Origin: Alphaproteobacteria bacterium
GTDB taxonomy: Bacteria; Pseudomonadota; Alphaproteobacteria; CAAGCB01; CAG-977
Length of the DNA: 14,988 nucleotides
Reading direction: 5' to 3'
NCBI GenBank assembly: GCA_900768845.1
Contig: CAAGEK010000032.1
Location: forward strand, 1 to 14,988
Shown: positions 6,960-13,637 of the stretch, in pieces
Layout: every line of letters starts with the position of its first letter
Position numbering within the stretch: the first letter of the stretch is position 1
The notes under the pieces: generated by a model
Seen by the model: only the letters and a program-made list of their open reading frames with translations
What the model was told of the DNA's origin: nothing
Databases searched by the model: none
Program-made: the position numbers and the translations under genes

Positions 6960-7297
6960 GCAAAGAATGAAGGTATTCACCGCCGTTTTTTGGGGGTTGG
7001 AAGTCCGCGTAAATGTTTCGGGCGGCAAAGAATGAAGGCATTTGCCGCCGTTTTTGGGGGGTGGAAGTCCGCGTAAACGTTTCGGGCGGCAAAGAATGAA
7101 GGCATTTGCCGCCGTTTTTGGGGGTTGGAAGTCCGCGTAAACGTTTCGGGCGGCAAAGAATGAAGGTATTCACCGCCGTTTTTCGGGGGTTGGAAGTCCG
7201 TGTAAACGTTTCGGGCGGCAAAGAATGAAGGTATTCACCGCCGTTTTTGGGGGGTGGAAGTCTGCGTAAACGTTTCGGGCGGCAAGGAATGAAGGTA
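6960..7297. repeat. Tandem array of five 64-65 bp units plus a partial sixth
   Basis: Units begin with GCAAAGAATGAAGG and end with AAACGTTTCGGGCG. Boundaries: 6960-7024, 7025-7088, 7089-7152, 7153-7217, 7218-7281, then 16 bases of a sixth copy (7282-7297) before the sequence diverges. Units are over 90 percent alike; the differences are mostly in one block (GCATTTGCC or GTATTCACC) and in the length of the G run. The units are contiguous, with no unique spacers, so this is not a CRISPR. A unit of 64 or 65 is not a multiple of three, so translation of the minus-strand frame over the array changes frame at each unit; a coding role is unlikely. The palindrome AAACGTTT recurs in units 2-5 (AAATGTTT in unit 1). 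Confidence 0.95.
7021..7055 (+). terminator. Terminator-like hairpin repeated in each array unit
   Basis: In the array, the junction and start of unit 2 form a perfect 9-bp stem (GGCGGCAAA at 7021-7029 with TTTGCCGCC at 7041-7049), an 11-base loop, then GTTTTT. The same structure recurs about 64 bases later (unit 3). Units 4 and 5 keep the outer GGCGG/CCGCC stem and T-tract but replace the inner pairing, allowing a short GAAT/ATTC stem instead; unit 1 lacks the 5' GGCGG arm. On the plus strand this has the anatomy of an intrinsic terminator, pointing toward the 3' end of rpoD. Whether it terminates anything is inference. Confidence 0.5.
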
Positions 7298-7388
7298 ACA
7301 GCCTTCCTCCTCAATCCGTTGAACACCGTTCAGATGTCACCGGCAACATCCGCCCGCAAGAATCATCGCTTGACACACGGATGAAAAA

Positions 7389-9509
7389 TCAACCGTTATC
7401 CAAGAAAGATCTCAACTTGCGCGAACGGCTGGGATGTTTCAGCTTCCTTAACGCTTTCGCTTCGATTTGACGGATGCGTTCGCGTGTTACGGAAAACTGC
7501 TGTCCGACTTCTTCCAATGTATGATCCGTGTTCATTCCGATACCGAAACGCATCCGCAAAACACGCTCTTCCCTCGGGGTCAGGCTGGACAGGACGGAAG
7601 TGCAGGTGGCGCGGAGGTTCGCTTGGATCGCGGCGTCCAAAGGCTGGACGACGTTGCGGTCTTCGATGAAATCTCCCAAATGGCTGTCCTCTTCGTCGCC
7701 GACGGGAGTTTCAAGGCTGATCGGCTCTTTGGCGATTTTCAAAACCTTGCGGACTTTTTCCAACGGCATGGACAGTTTTTCCGCCAGTTCTTCAGGGGTC
7801 GGTTCCCGCCCGATTTCATGCAACATCTGACGGCTGGTGCGCACCAGTTTGTTAATCGTTTCAATCATATGGACGGGAATGCGAATCGTTCGAGCCTGAT
7901 CCGCGATGGAACGGGTGATGGCCTGACGGATCCACCATGTCGCATACGTTGAAAACTTGTATCCGCGGCGGTATTCGAATTTGTCCACGGCCTTCATCAA
8001 CCCGATGTTTCCTTCCTGAATTAAGTCAAGGAATTGCAGACCGCGGTTCGTGTATTTTTTCGCAATGGAAATCACCAGACGCAAGTTGGCTTCAATCATT
8101 TCCTTTTTGGCTCGCGAAGCTTCCTGTTCGCCTTTTTTGACCATCGAACAAATGCGGCGGTATTCAAAAATGGGCATTCCTATTTCTTCGGCCATTCCGG
8201 AAATGGCGGATTGCAATTCGTTGATTTCCTTGGCGTATTTTTCTTTAAAGGCCGTCCAGTATTTGCCGGACATTTTTTCGACCCAGTGCGGATCCGTTTC
8301 CGACATTTTGTAGGCGTCCAGAAATTCCTCGCGTTTGATGCGGCAACTGACCGCCAAGCGAAGCATCTTTCCTTCCATGGTCATCAGGCGTTTATTGTAA
8401 TCGTTCAGCTGATCGACCAGTTTTTCGATACGGGCGGGGTTCAACTGAACCTCTTCCATCATGGAAACGAGTTCCTGCTTGATTTTTTCAAATTTCTTTT
8501 CCGTCGCCGAAGGAACGGGTTTTCCCGACCGGATGGAAGCCAAGCGTTGATCCTGAACTTTTTTCAGCTTTTGATGGGTCGCGGTAATCTGCTCGAATTG
8601 TTGCAACACCTGAGGCATCAAAGAGAGTTCCATTTGAACCAGAGAAACTGCGGGAGTGTCTTCTTCCGCCGCGTCTTCCTCCTCTTCGGAATCTTCGGAA
8701 CCTTCCTCTTCCTCGTCATCGAAACCGTCGTCGCCGTACTCTTCCGCGTCGTCGTCCTCCGCTTCGTCGTCATCGCCTTCTTCGTCGTCAAAGCCGTCTT
8801 CGTTTCCGGAATCGCCGTCGTCCGAAAATTCTTCGCTTTCTTCGTCGTCGGACTCTTCTTCGGCAACGGGAGCCGGAGCTTCTTCAATCTCCTCTTCTCT
8901 GGCTTTTTCGCTTTCGACCAGAGCGGCGTCCAAAGCCAAAGAGGATGCAAGGAGGTTGTCTTCCTCGTTACTGGCGTCGGAAACATAGGTCGCGTCAAGG
9001 TCGATAATGTCGCGCAACAACATTTTCCCCGATTGCAGTGCCGCGTGCCATCCGGTCAAAGCCTTGATCGTCAGCGCGCTTTCACACAAACCGCCGATCA
9101 TCAGGTCGCGACCGGCCTCGATACGTTTTGCAATGGCGATTTCGCCGTCGCGGGACAACAGCTCGACCGCGCCCATCTCGCGCAGATACATCCGGACGGG
9201 ATCGTCGGTGCGGCTTGTTTCCACCTCGTCAAGTTTGAAACCGGAGTCCTCTTCTTCGGCGACGGAAGCGTCGTCTTCGTTTTCATCGTTTTCGACAAGG
9301 TTGATTCCCATGTCGGAAATCATGGCCATGACGTCTTCGATTTGTTCGTTTTCCGGCGGAAGGGCGTTGTTCAGTTCGTCAACGGTGATATAGCCCCGAT
9401 CTTTTCCGCGGTTGATCAGCTTTTTTACCGCGGCGCCCAGCGAATCGAGCAATGCGTCATCGGAAGTTTCCGTCGGGTTGAGTTCGTCTTCGGCACTTGA
9501 AGTATTCAT
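7389..9509 (-). CDS. rpoD: Primary sigma factor RpoD (sigma-70)
   Basis: Directs RNA polymerase to housekeeping promoters. With the ATG at 9509 it has 706 residues. Region 1.1 (about 20-75, with AAVKKLINRGKDRGYIT), region 1.2 (TDDPVRMYLREMGAVELLSRDGE, about 101 on), the non-conserved region, region 2 (ANLRLVISIAKKYTNRGLQF and the DNA-melting KFSTYATWWIRQAI, about 474-530), region 3 and region 4 (TPREERVLRMRFGIG, and VTRERIRQIEAKALRKL near the end) are all present. The frame is open upstream to a TTG at 9692 overlapping dnaG, but the ATG at 9509 has AAGGGC upstream, lies after a TTGACA promoter and gives a normal N-terminus. Odd: residues about 205-285 are an acidic block, roughly 51 Asp/Glu of 81. 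Last gene of yqeY-dnaG-rpoD. Confidence 0.96.
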   Translation of the reverse strand: MNTSSAEDELNPTETSDDALLDSLGAAVKKLINRGKDRGYITVDELNNALPPENEQIEDVMAMISDMGINLVENDENEDDASVAEEEDSGFKLDEVETSRTDDPVRMYLREMGAVELLSRDGEIAIAKRIEAGRDLMIGGLCESALTIKALTGWHAALQSGKMLLRDIIDLDATYVSDASNEEDNLLASSLALDAALVESEKAREEEIEEAPAPVAEEESDDEESEEFSDDGDSGNEDGFDDEEGDDDEAEDDDAEEYGDDGFDDEEEEGSEDSEEEEDAAEEDTPAVSLVQMELSLMPQVLQQFEQITATHQKLKKVQDQRLASIRSGKPVPSATEKKFEKIKQELVSMMEEVQLNPARIEKLVDQLNDYNKRLMTMEGKMLRLAVSCRIKREEFLDAYKMSETDPHWVEKMSGKYWTAFKEKYAKEINELQSAISGMAEEIGMPIFEYRRICSMVKKGEQEASRAKKEMIEANLRLVISIAKKYTNRGLQFLDLIQEGNIGLMKAVDKFEYRRGYKFSTYATWWIRQAITRSIADQARTIRIPVHMIETINKLVRTSRQMLHEIGREPTPEELAEKLSMPLEKVRKVLKIAKEPISLETPVGDEEDSHLGDFIEDRNVVQPLDAAIQANLRATCTSVLSSLTPREERVLRMRFGIGMNTDHTLEEVGQQFSVTRERIRQIEAKALRKLKHPSRSRKLRSFLDNG

Positions 9510-9629
9510 CTGAGAAGCCCTTACTGTCTCTGTAACGTTCGGCGCGCACATACACACAAACCGACCCGAATCGCCCTTTGCTACGGAAAAAGGCGTCGAG
9601 TCCGGAACTTTATGCGATATATCCGGATG

Positions 9630-9658
9630 ATTTATGCCGTCCGCTCCGCTTTTGTCAA
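9630..9658 (-). promoter_or_regulatory. Probable rpoD-proximal promoter
   Basis: A perfect -35 consensus TTGACA (minus strand 9658-9653) is followed by 17 bases and ATAAAT (9635-9630), or 18 bases and TAAATC. It sits in the 175-base dnaG-rpoD gap, so rpoD could be transcribed independently of yqeY and dnaG, as is known in other bacteria for this operon type. Confidence 0.55.
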
Positions 9659-9684
9659 GAGATAAAATAGGTTCGGCAGGGTTT

Positions 9685-11508
9685 TTATGCAAGGTCGGCT
9701 TGTTGTTTTAACAATTCGGCATACCTCTTCCATAAATCGGCGGCGGTTTCGTCACTGTCGGCGACGGTAATTTCTTCGGCCAGACGTTTCAGCTCGTTTT
9801 CGGCATTTTTCCGCTTCATCGCGTCCAAACGTCGGCGGACGTCGTCGCGGATTTCATGCAATGACGCTTTTTTGCGCCCCAAAATTTCCGTTTCCTGTGC
9901 GAAAAGAGCCGTGAAATCGCCGTATCCCGCGGTTTTCATCCGCTCGACCAGCCCTTCTTCCGTCACGTCCGGCGTTTCCGCCAGCACGGACAGGATTTGC
10001 GAAAAAACGCCGCCGAGAACATCATCGGAAATCCTCCAATCCGCAAAGTCTTCCAAAAATTCCGAAACGATTTCGGGATAAGCCGTCATATACGCCAACA
10101 TCATCCGCGCTTCCTCCTTTTCGGGAACGATTACGGGATGGTCGACGGACAGTTCGGGACGTTCGTGGAAAGTGTCGTTATGCCCGAAGGGGCTTTTTTT
10201 CGCCACTTTTTTATAAGGTTGTTTTTTTTCGCCCGTTTTATAAGGACTTGTCAGCTCCCACAGTTTCGATTTGAATTCCCGTGTATAAAAATTGCGCACG
10301 GAGTCGTCTTTGATTTCCTTTAAAGCGGAGTAAACGTCCTTTTCCAAGGCGGCTTTGCGTTCGGGGGTGTCGACGGGTTTGCCTGCGGTCAGCTGGTTCC
10401 ACAACTGGACGGACAAAGGGCGGCAGGAGGAATTCAGAAAGTCTTCAAAAGCGGCTTTCCCGCGTTCTTTTATGAATTCGTCGGGGTCGAGATCGTCGGG
10501 CAGGGTGATGAAACGGAGGGAGTATCCCGCCTGCAACAACGGCAGGACGCGGTTTGCGGCGCGAACGGCGGCGCGCTGTCCGGCTTTGTCGCCATCGAAA
10601 CACAAAACCGGTTCGGGGGCGTATTTCCATAATTCTTGAATCTGGCGTTCGGTCAATGCCGTACCCAAGGGCGCAACGGCGCGCTCGATGCCGGCCGCGT
10701 GCATGGCGATAACGTCCATATAACCTTCCGCAACGATGATTTCCTTCATTTCCCGCGCCTGAGCCGACGACAGGGATGCCGCATACAGGACGCTCCCTTT
10801 GGAAAAAAGCTCCGTATCGGGCGAATTGAGGTATTTCGGTTCGCTTTTATCCATGACGCGTCCGCCGAAGGCGATGACCCTGCCGCGTTTGTCCGAAATG
10901 GGGAACATGACGCGGTCGCGGAAATAATCGTAAGGTTGACGCCCGTCTGTCGGGTACGTCAGCACTCCCGCCGCCCTGATCGTTTCATCGGGGATGTTTT
11001 GACGGCTTAAAAAAGCTTTGAGCGCGTTGCCCGCCGGCGCGAATCCCAGCCTGAAACGGCGGATGATTTTGTCGTCAAGCCCCCGTCCGCGCAGGTATTC
11101 CAACCCGTGCCCGCCCGCCGGAGAATACAGCTGTTCTTCAAAATAACGGCAAACGGTTTCCAAAACGTCGTAAACCGAAGCGCGGCGTATTTCCGTTTCC
11201 CGTTCTTTCGGCGAAGATGCGGGGACTTCCATTCCCGCTTCATGCGCCAGTTTTTCAACCGCTTCGGGGAACGTCAGCCCGCCGGCGTCCATTTCAAATT
11301 TGATGGCGTCGCCGTGCGCGCCGCATCCGAAGCAATGGTAAAACCCTTTGTCGTCCGAAACGGAAAAAGACGCCGTCTTTTCGTTATGGAACGGACAAGA
11401 CCCCCAAAATTCACCGCCTTTGCGAACCAGCTTCACCCGCCGCCCGACGATGTTGACGATCGACAGGCGGGAGCGCAACTCTTCAAGAAAGGAGGACGGA
11501 ATGGCCAT
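9685..11508 (-). CDS. dnaG: DNA primase DnaG
   Basis: Synthesises RNA primers at the replication fork with the replicative helicase. 607 residues, normal length. The N-terminal CHC2 zinc finger is intact (Cys38, His41, Cys59, Cys62 within CPFHNEKTASF and YHCFGCGAHGD). The catalytic core has the RNA-polymerase basic region (about 185-243, including YFRDRVMFPI and GGRVMDKSEPKYLNSP) and the TOPRIM motifs EGYMD (261-265) and DGDKAG (305-310). The C-terminal ~150 residues are the divergent helicase-binding domain. The start at 11508 matches the family N-terminus (MAIPSSFLEELRSRLSI), though the ribosome binding site is weak. It lies 32 bases after yqeY and 175 bases before rpoD, all on the same strand, so translation and transcription are probably linked. 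Confidence 0.97.
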   Translation of the reverse strand: MAIPSSFLEELRSRLSIVNIVGRRVKLVRKGGEFWGSCPFHNEKTASFSVSDDKGFYHCFGCGAHGDAIKFEMDAGGLTFPEAVEKLAHEAGMEVPASSPKERETEIRRASVYDVLETVCRYFEEQLYSPAGGHGLEYLRGRGLDDKIIRRFRLGFAPAGNALKAFLSRQNIPDETIRAAGVLTYPTDGRQPYDYFRDRVMFPISDKRGRVIAFGGRVMDKSEPKYLNSPDTELFSKGSVLYAASLSSAQAREMKEIIVAEGYMDVIAMHAAGIERAVAPLGTALTERQIQELWKYAPEPVLCFDGDKAGQRAAVRAANRVLPLLQAGYSLRFITLPDDLDPDEFIKERGKAAFEDFLNSSCRPLSVQLWNQLTAGKPVDTPERKAALEKDVYSALKEIKDDSVRNFYTREFKSKLWELTSPYKTGEKKQPYKKVAKKSPFGHNDTFHERPELSVDHPVIVPEKEEARMMLAYMTAYPEIVSEFLEDFADWRISDDVLGGVFSQILSVLAETPDVTEEGLVERMKTAGYGDFTALFAQETEILGRKKASLHEIRDDVRRRLDAMKRKNAENELKRLAEEITVADSDETAADLWKRYAELLKQQADLA

Positions 11509-11540
11509 CGGATGCGGTCGCTTGCTTTAAAAAAACGGGA

Positions 11541-12002
11541 CTATTTTTGAGCCAGAATGTTTTTGACGACGCCCGAAGCCTGTGCGAAATCCATTCGACC
11601 GGCGTACTGTTCGCGCAAAGCGGCCATCACTTTGCCCATGTCCTTCAATCCCGAAGCTCCGGCGGCGGCGATGATTTCCTCGACGGCCTTTTTCATATCG
11701 TCTTCGTTCATTTGCTCGGGCAAAAAGGCTTGGATTGTTTCGATTTCCGCCTGTTCTCCGGCGACCAGATCCTTCCGTCCGCCTTTTTCATACATGGCGA
11801 TGCTTTCCTTGCGCTGTTTGATCATGGATTGCAACAGCTGCAAAATGTCGTCGTTTGAAATCAAACCGTCCTTGCCCGTCCCTCTCGAAGCGATATCGCG
11901 GTCTTTGATCGCCGCCAAAATCAGGCGGATGGTTGATGTTTTCTGGTTGTCTTTGGCCAGCACCGCGGTTTTTAAAGCGTCTTTGATTTGTTCGCGCAAC
12001 AT
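11541..12002 (-). CDS. yqeY: GatB/YqeY domain protein
   Basis: A 153-residue cytoplasmic protein of the YqeY family, related to the C-terminal tRNA-binding tail of GatB, the glutamyl-tRNA amidotransferase subunit. The family pattern is clear: N-terminal helices (LREQIKDALKTAVLAKDNQKTSTIRLILAAIKDRDI), a middle part with IKQRKESIAMYEKGGRKDLVAGEQAEI (about 61-87), LPEQM, and a C-terminal LKDMGKVMAALREQYAGRMD. A good site AAGGAG lies five to six bases upstream of the ATG. It is the first gene of the yqeY-dnaG-rpoD operon, an arrangement common in alphaproteobacteria. The exact biochemical role of the family is not settled; a tRNA-related function is inferred from the domain. Confidence 0.93.
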   Translation of the reverse strand: MLREQIKDALKTAVLAKDNQKTSTIRLILAAIKDRDIASRGTGKDGLISNDDILQLLQSMIKQRKESIAMYEKGGRKDLVAGEQAEIETIQAFLPEQMNEDDMKKAVEEIIAAAGASGLKDMGKVMAALREQYAGRMDFAQASGVVKNILAQK

Positions 12003-12018
12003 ATTTTTCTCCTTGCAT

Positions 12019-12037
12019 GGTAATGAAAACCGTTACC
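12019..12037. promoter_or_regulatory. Possible operator dyad upstream of yqeY
   Basis: GGTAA (12019-12023) and TTACC (12033-12037) form an inverted repeat with a 9-base centre, between the putative yqeY -10 and its ribosome binding site. It could bind a dimeric regulator or be chance; only 5 bp per arm. Confidence 0.25.
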
Positions 12038-12040
12038 GTC

Positions 12041-12069
12041 ATAAAACACCGTTTTTCAGACTTTGGCAA
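12041..12069 (-). promoter_or_regulatory. Possible promoter of yqeY-dnaG-rpoD
   Basis: Minus strand TTGCCA (12069-12064), a 17-base spacer and TTTTAT (12046-12041), about 40 bases before the yqeY start. Reasonable -35, moderate -10. It lies back to back with the greA promoter. Confidence 0.45.
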
Positions 12070-12086
12070 GCGGGCGTTTATCGTAC

Positions 12087-12115
12087 TTGAAGAACGGCGG
12101 CAAGAAATGTATGAT
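12087..12115 (+). promoter_or_regulatory. Probable sigma-70 promoter of the greA operon
   Basis: TTGAAG (12087-12092), a 17-base spacer and TATGAT (12110-12115) is one of the best promoter matches in the window. Transcription would start near 12122, giving a greA leader of about 87 bases that contains a strong hairpin. Confidence 0.65.
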
Positions 12116-12140
12116 ACCCCTCAGAGTTTTTTTGAAGGTT

Positions 12141-12184
12141 CCTTTTCCGGACGGGACGACCGCCCGCCGGAAAGGGGTGTTTTT
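12141..12184 (+). promoter_or_regulatory. Hairpin plus U-tract in the greA leader (possible attenuator)
   Basis: CCTTTTCCGG (12141-12150) pairs with CCGGAAAGG (12167-12175) with one bulged base, and an inner CGGG/CCCG (12152-12155 with 12163-12166) extends the stem. After GGTG comes TTTTT (12180-12184). It ends 24 bases before the greA ATG, inside the transcribed leader. This resembles an intrinsic terminator or attenuator. In E. coli the greA leader is also known to contain a terminator that yields short GraL RNAs, so a similar control is a reasonable inference; the gap between stem and T-run makes efficiency uncertain. Confidence 0.5.
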
Positions 12185-12208
12185 GTCGGTCACCGAAGGA
12201 AACGGGAT

Positions 12209-12682
12209 ATGGAAAAAGTTCCCATGACGAAAAAAGGCGCGGAACGCCTGCAGGAAGAATTGAAAAACCTGAAAACCGTCGAACGTCCGGCCATCATCGC
12301 CGCTATCGCCGAAGCGCGCGCTCACGGCGATTTGTCGGAAAACGCCGAATATCATGCGGCGCGTGAAAAACAAAGCTTTATCGAAGGGCGCATTTTGGAA
12401 TTGGAAGACGCCGTCAGCCGCGCTCAGGTCATCGATACGGCGACGCTGTCGGGCGATAAAGTCGTTTTCGGCGCAAGCGTCGTTTTATTCGACGAAGACG
12501 CCGAAGACGAGATTTCCTATCAAATCGTCGGGCAGTACGAAGCGGATTTGACAAAAGGGCGCATTTCCATTTTGTCGCCTTTGGCGCGTGCGCTTATCGG
12601 GAAATCGGTCGGCGATACGGCGGAAGTCGCTTCCCCGAACGGCGGAAAGTCTTATGAAATCTTGAAAGTGGAATACGTTTGA
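12209..12682 (+). CDS. greA: Transcription elongation factor GreA
   Basis: GreA enters the RNA polymerase secondary channel and stimulates cleavage of backtracked transcripts. The ATG at 12209 (MEKVPMTKKGAERLQEEL) gives 157 residues, the usual length; the frame is open upstream to 12017 but that part would run through the promoter and leader hairpin. The N-terminal coiled coil carries the tip motif GDLSENAEY, with the catalytically important acidic residues Asp41 and Glu44, and continues with HAAREKQSFIEGRI. The C-terminal FKBP-like domain is recognisable by YQIVGQYEAD and ISPLARALIGK-type sequence (ILSPLARALIGKSVGD). A purine-rich site (AAGGAAACGGGA) precedes the start. It is first in an operon with two MCE genes and a DUF2155 gene; the next start is three bases after its stop. 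Confidence 0.96.
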   Translation: MEKVPMTKKGAERLQEELKNLKTVERPAIIAAIAEARAHGDLSENAEYHAAREKQSFIEGRILELEDAVSRAQVIDTATLSGDKVVFGASVVLFDEDAEDEISYQIVGQYEADLTKGRISILSPLARALIGKSVGDTAEVASPNGGKSYEILKVEYV

Positions 12683-12685
12683 CGT

Positions 12686-13156
12686 ATGAAAAACGATAAA
12701 AAGGAACTTTTGGCGGGCTCGCTTCTTTTCCTGTTCGCCGTCGGGGTGTTTCTGTTCATAGGATCCCGACGGGGAATGGACGGAAAATCGGCGGATTCCT
12801 ACTTGTTGTCCGTCCGTTTCAATCAGGCGGACGGGTTGTCGGTCGGAAACGATGTGCGTTTGGCGGGGATTCGCGTCGGAAAGGTCGTCGGCGAACGGCT
12901 GGACGACCATTACGGCGTCGTCGTGACGTTTTCCCTGCCGAACAAGGTGTTGTTGCCCGACGACAGCGGGGCGTCGATACAATCCGACGGCCTGTTCGGG
13001 TCGAAATTCATCGAACTCGCCCCGGGCGGTTCTGAGGATTTTCTGGCCGACGGCGACACTTTGTCGTTTTCGGAAGACGCGTTGAATCTGGAACGCCTGT
13101 TGGACAAGGTGATCGCCATGGCAAAGGCCGACCGCGCCAAACGCCGTTGTCCTTAA
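12686..13156 (+). CDS. MlaD-like MCE-domain protein, first copy
   Basis: A 156-residue inner-membrane-anchored protein. One N-terminal membrane helix (about 8-25, LLAGSLLFLFAVGVFLFIG) is followed by a single MCE domain (about 38-113) with ADGLSVGNDVRLAGIRVGKV and SDGLFGSKFIEL, the hallmark core. MCE proteins such as MlaD form hexameric rings in the periplasm that pass phospholipids between membranes with an ABC transporter (MlaFEB). The C-terminus is short, with a charged helix (LNLERLLDKVIAMAKADRAKRR). It starts three bases after greA, so is co-transcribed and probably coupled. By my count it shares 37 of 76 core residues with the next gene. MlaE/MlaF partners are not in the window. Gene name withheld since two copies compete for mlaD. 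Confidence 0.88.
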   Translation: MKNDKKELLAGSLLFLFAVGVFLFIGSRRGMDGKSADSYLLSVRFNQADGLSVGNDVRLAGIRVGKVVGERLDDHYGVVVTFSLPNKVLLPDDSGASIQSDGLFGSKFIELAPGGSEDFLADGDTLSFSEDALNLERLLDKVIAMAKADRAKRRCP

Positions 13157-13184
13157 CTCGCACAGTTCTGTAAAGAGGATTATC

Positions 13185-13637
13185 ATGAAAAAAAGCCCCA
13201 TTGAAACGGTTTTAGGTTTGCTGGTTGTTTTCGTCGCCGTTTCCTTTGTGCATTACGCCGCGACGAAAATCGACGTCCGGCCGCAATCGGGATACACGTT
13301 GTCCGCAACCTTTTTAAAATCGGGCGGTTTGGAAAGCGGTGCGGATGTGCGGATCAGCGGTATCAAAGTCGGTTCGGTCGTCGGATTGGAGCTGACGGAA
13401 GGGTATGCCGCCGCCGTGAAGATGAGCGTCAAGTCTTCTGTCAAACTGCCGGTCGATACGGTCGCTTCCGTCGCTTCCGACGGGCTGATGGGCGGCAAGT
13501 TTTTGTTGTTGGAGCCGGGGAAGGCGAAGGAAACTCTCAAAGACGGCGATAAAATCGCGAAAACCAGAGATTTCAAATCGTTGGAAGACATTATCGGCGA
13601 AGTCATTTTCTTGGCAACGGGATCGGGCGACAAATAA
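13185..13637 (+). CDS. mlaD: MlaD-like MCE-domain protein, second copy
   Basis: A 150-residue MCE protein with one N-terminal anchor helix (about 5-27, IETVLGLLVVFVAVSFVHYAA) and one MCE domain with SGGLESGADVRISGIKVGSV and SDGLMGGKFLLLEPG. The N-terminus (KKSPIETVLGLLVV) is closer to canonical MlaD than that of the first copy, and it directly precedes the DUF2155 gene, the usual alphaproteobacterial arrangement, so this is the better candidate for mlaD. A good site AGAGGA lies upstream of the ATG. It would act in retrograde or anterograde phospholipid transport at the inner membrane. The stop TAA is immediately followed by the ATG of the next gene. Confidence 0.92.
   Translation: MKKSPIETVLGLLVVFVAVSFVHYAATKIDVRPQSGYTLSATFLKSGGLESGADVRISGIKVGSVVGLELTEGYAAAVKMSVKSSVKLPVDTVASVASDGLMGGKFLLLEPGKAKETLKDGDKIAKTRDFKSLEDIIGEVIFLATGSGDK

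Noticed and set aside
6960..7297. CRISPR array
   Set aside because: Units are contiguous and nearly identical over their whole length, with no unique spacers and no cas genes nearby.
6952..7326. Minus-strand 124-codon frame through the tandem array, with repeating PPKNGG / HSLPPETFT-like peptides
   Set aside because: Unit lengths of 64-65 bases shift the frame every copy, so the peptide is a by-product of the DNA repeat; there is no ribosome binding site.
8656..8988. Serine-rich plus-strand frame
   Set aside because: It is the complement of the GAC/GAA/GAT-rich acidic block of rpoD and not a real gene.
8034..9500. Long plus-strand frame (488 codons) opposite rpoD
   Set aside because: It is antisense to clearly conserved rpoD and its Phe/Val-rich content mirrors the acidic and basic codons of RpoD.
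12017..12208. Upstream start for GreA (221 codons)
   Set aside because: The extension crosses the promoter and leader hairpin; the start at 12209 gives the standard 157-residue protein.
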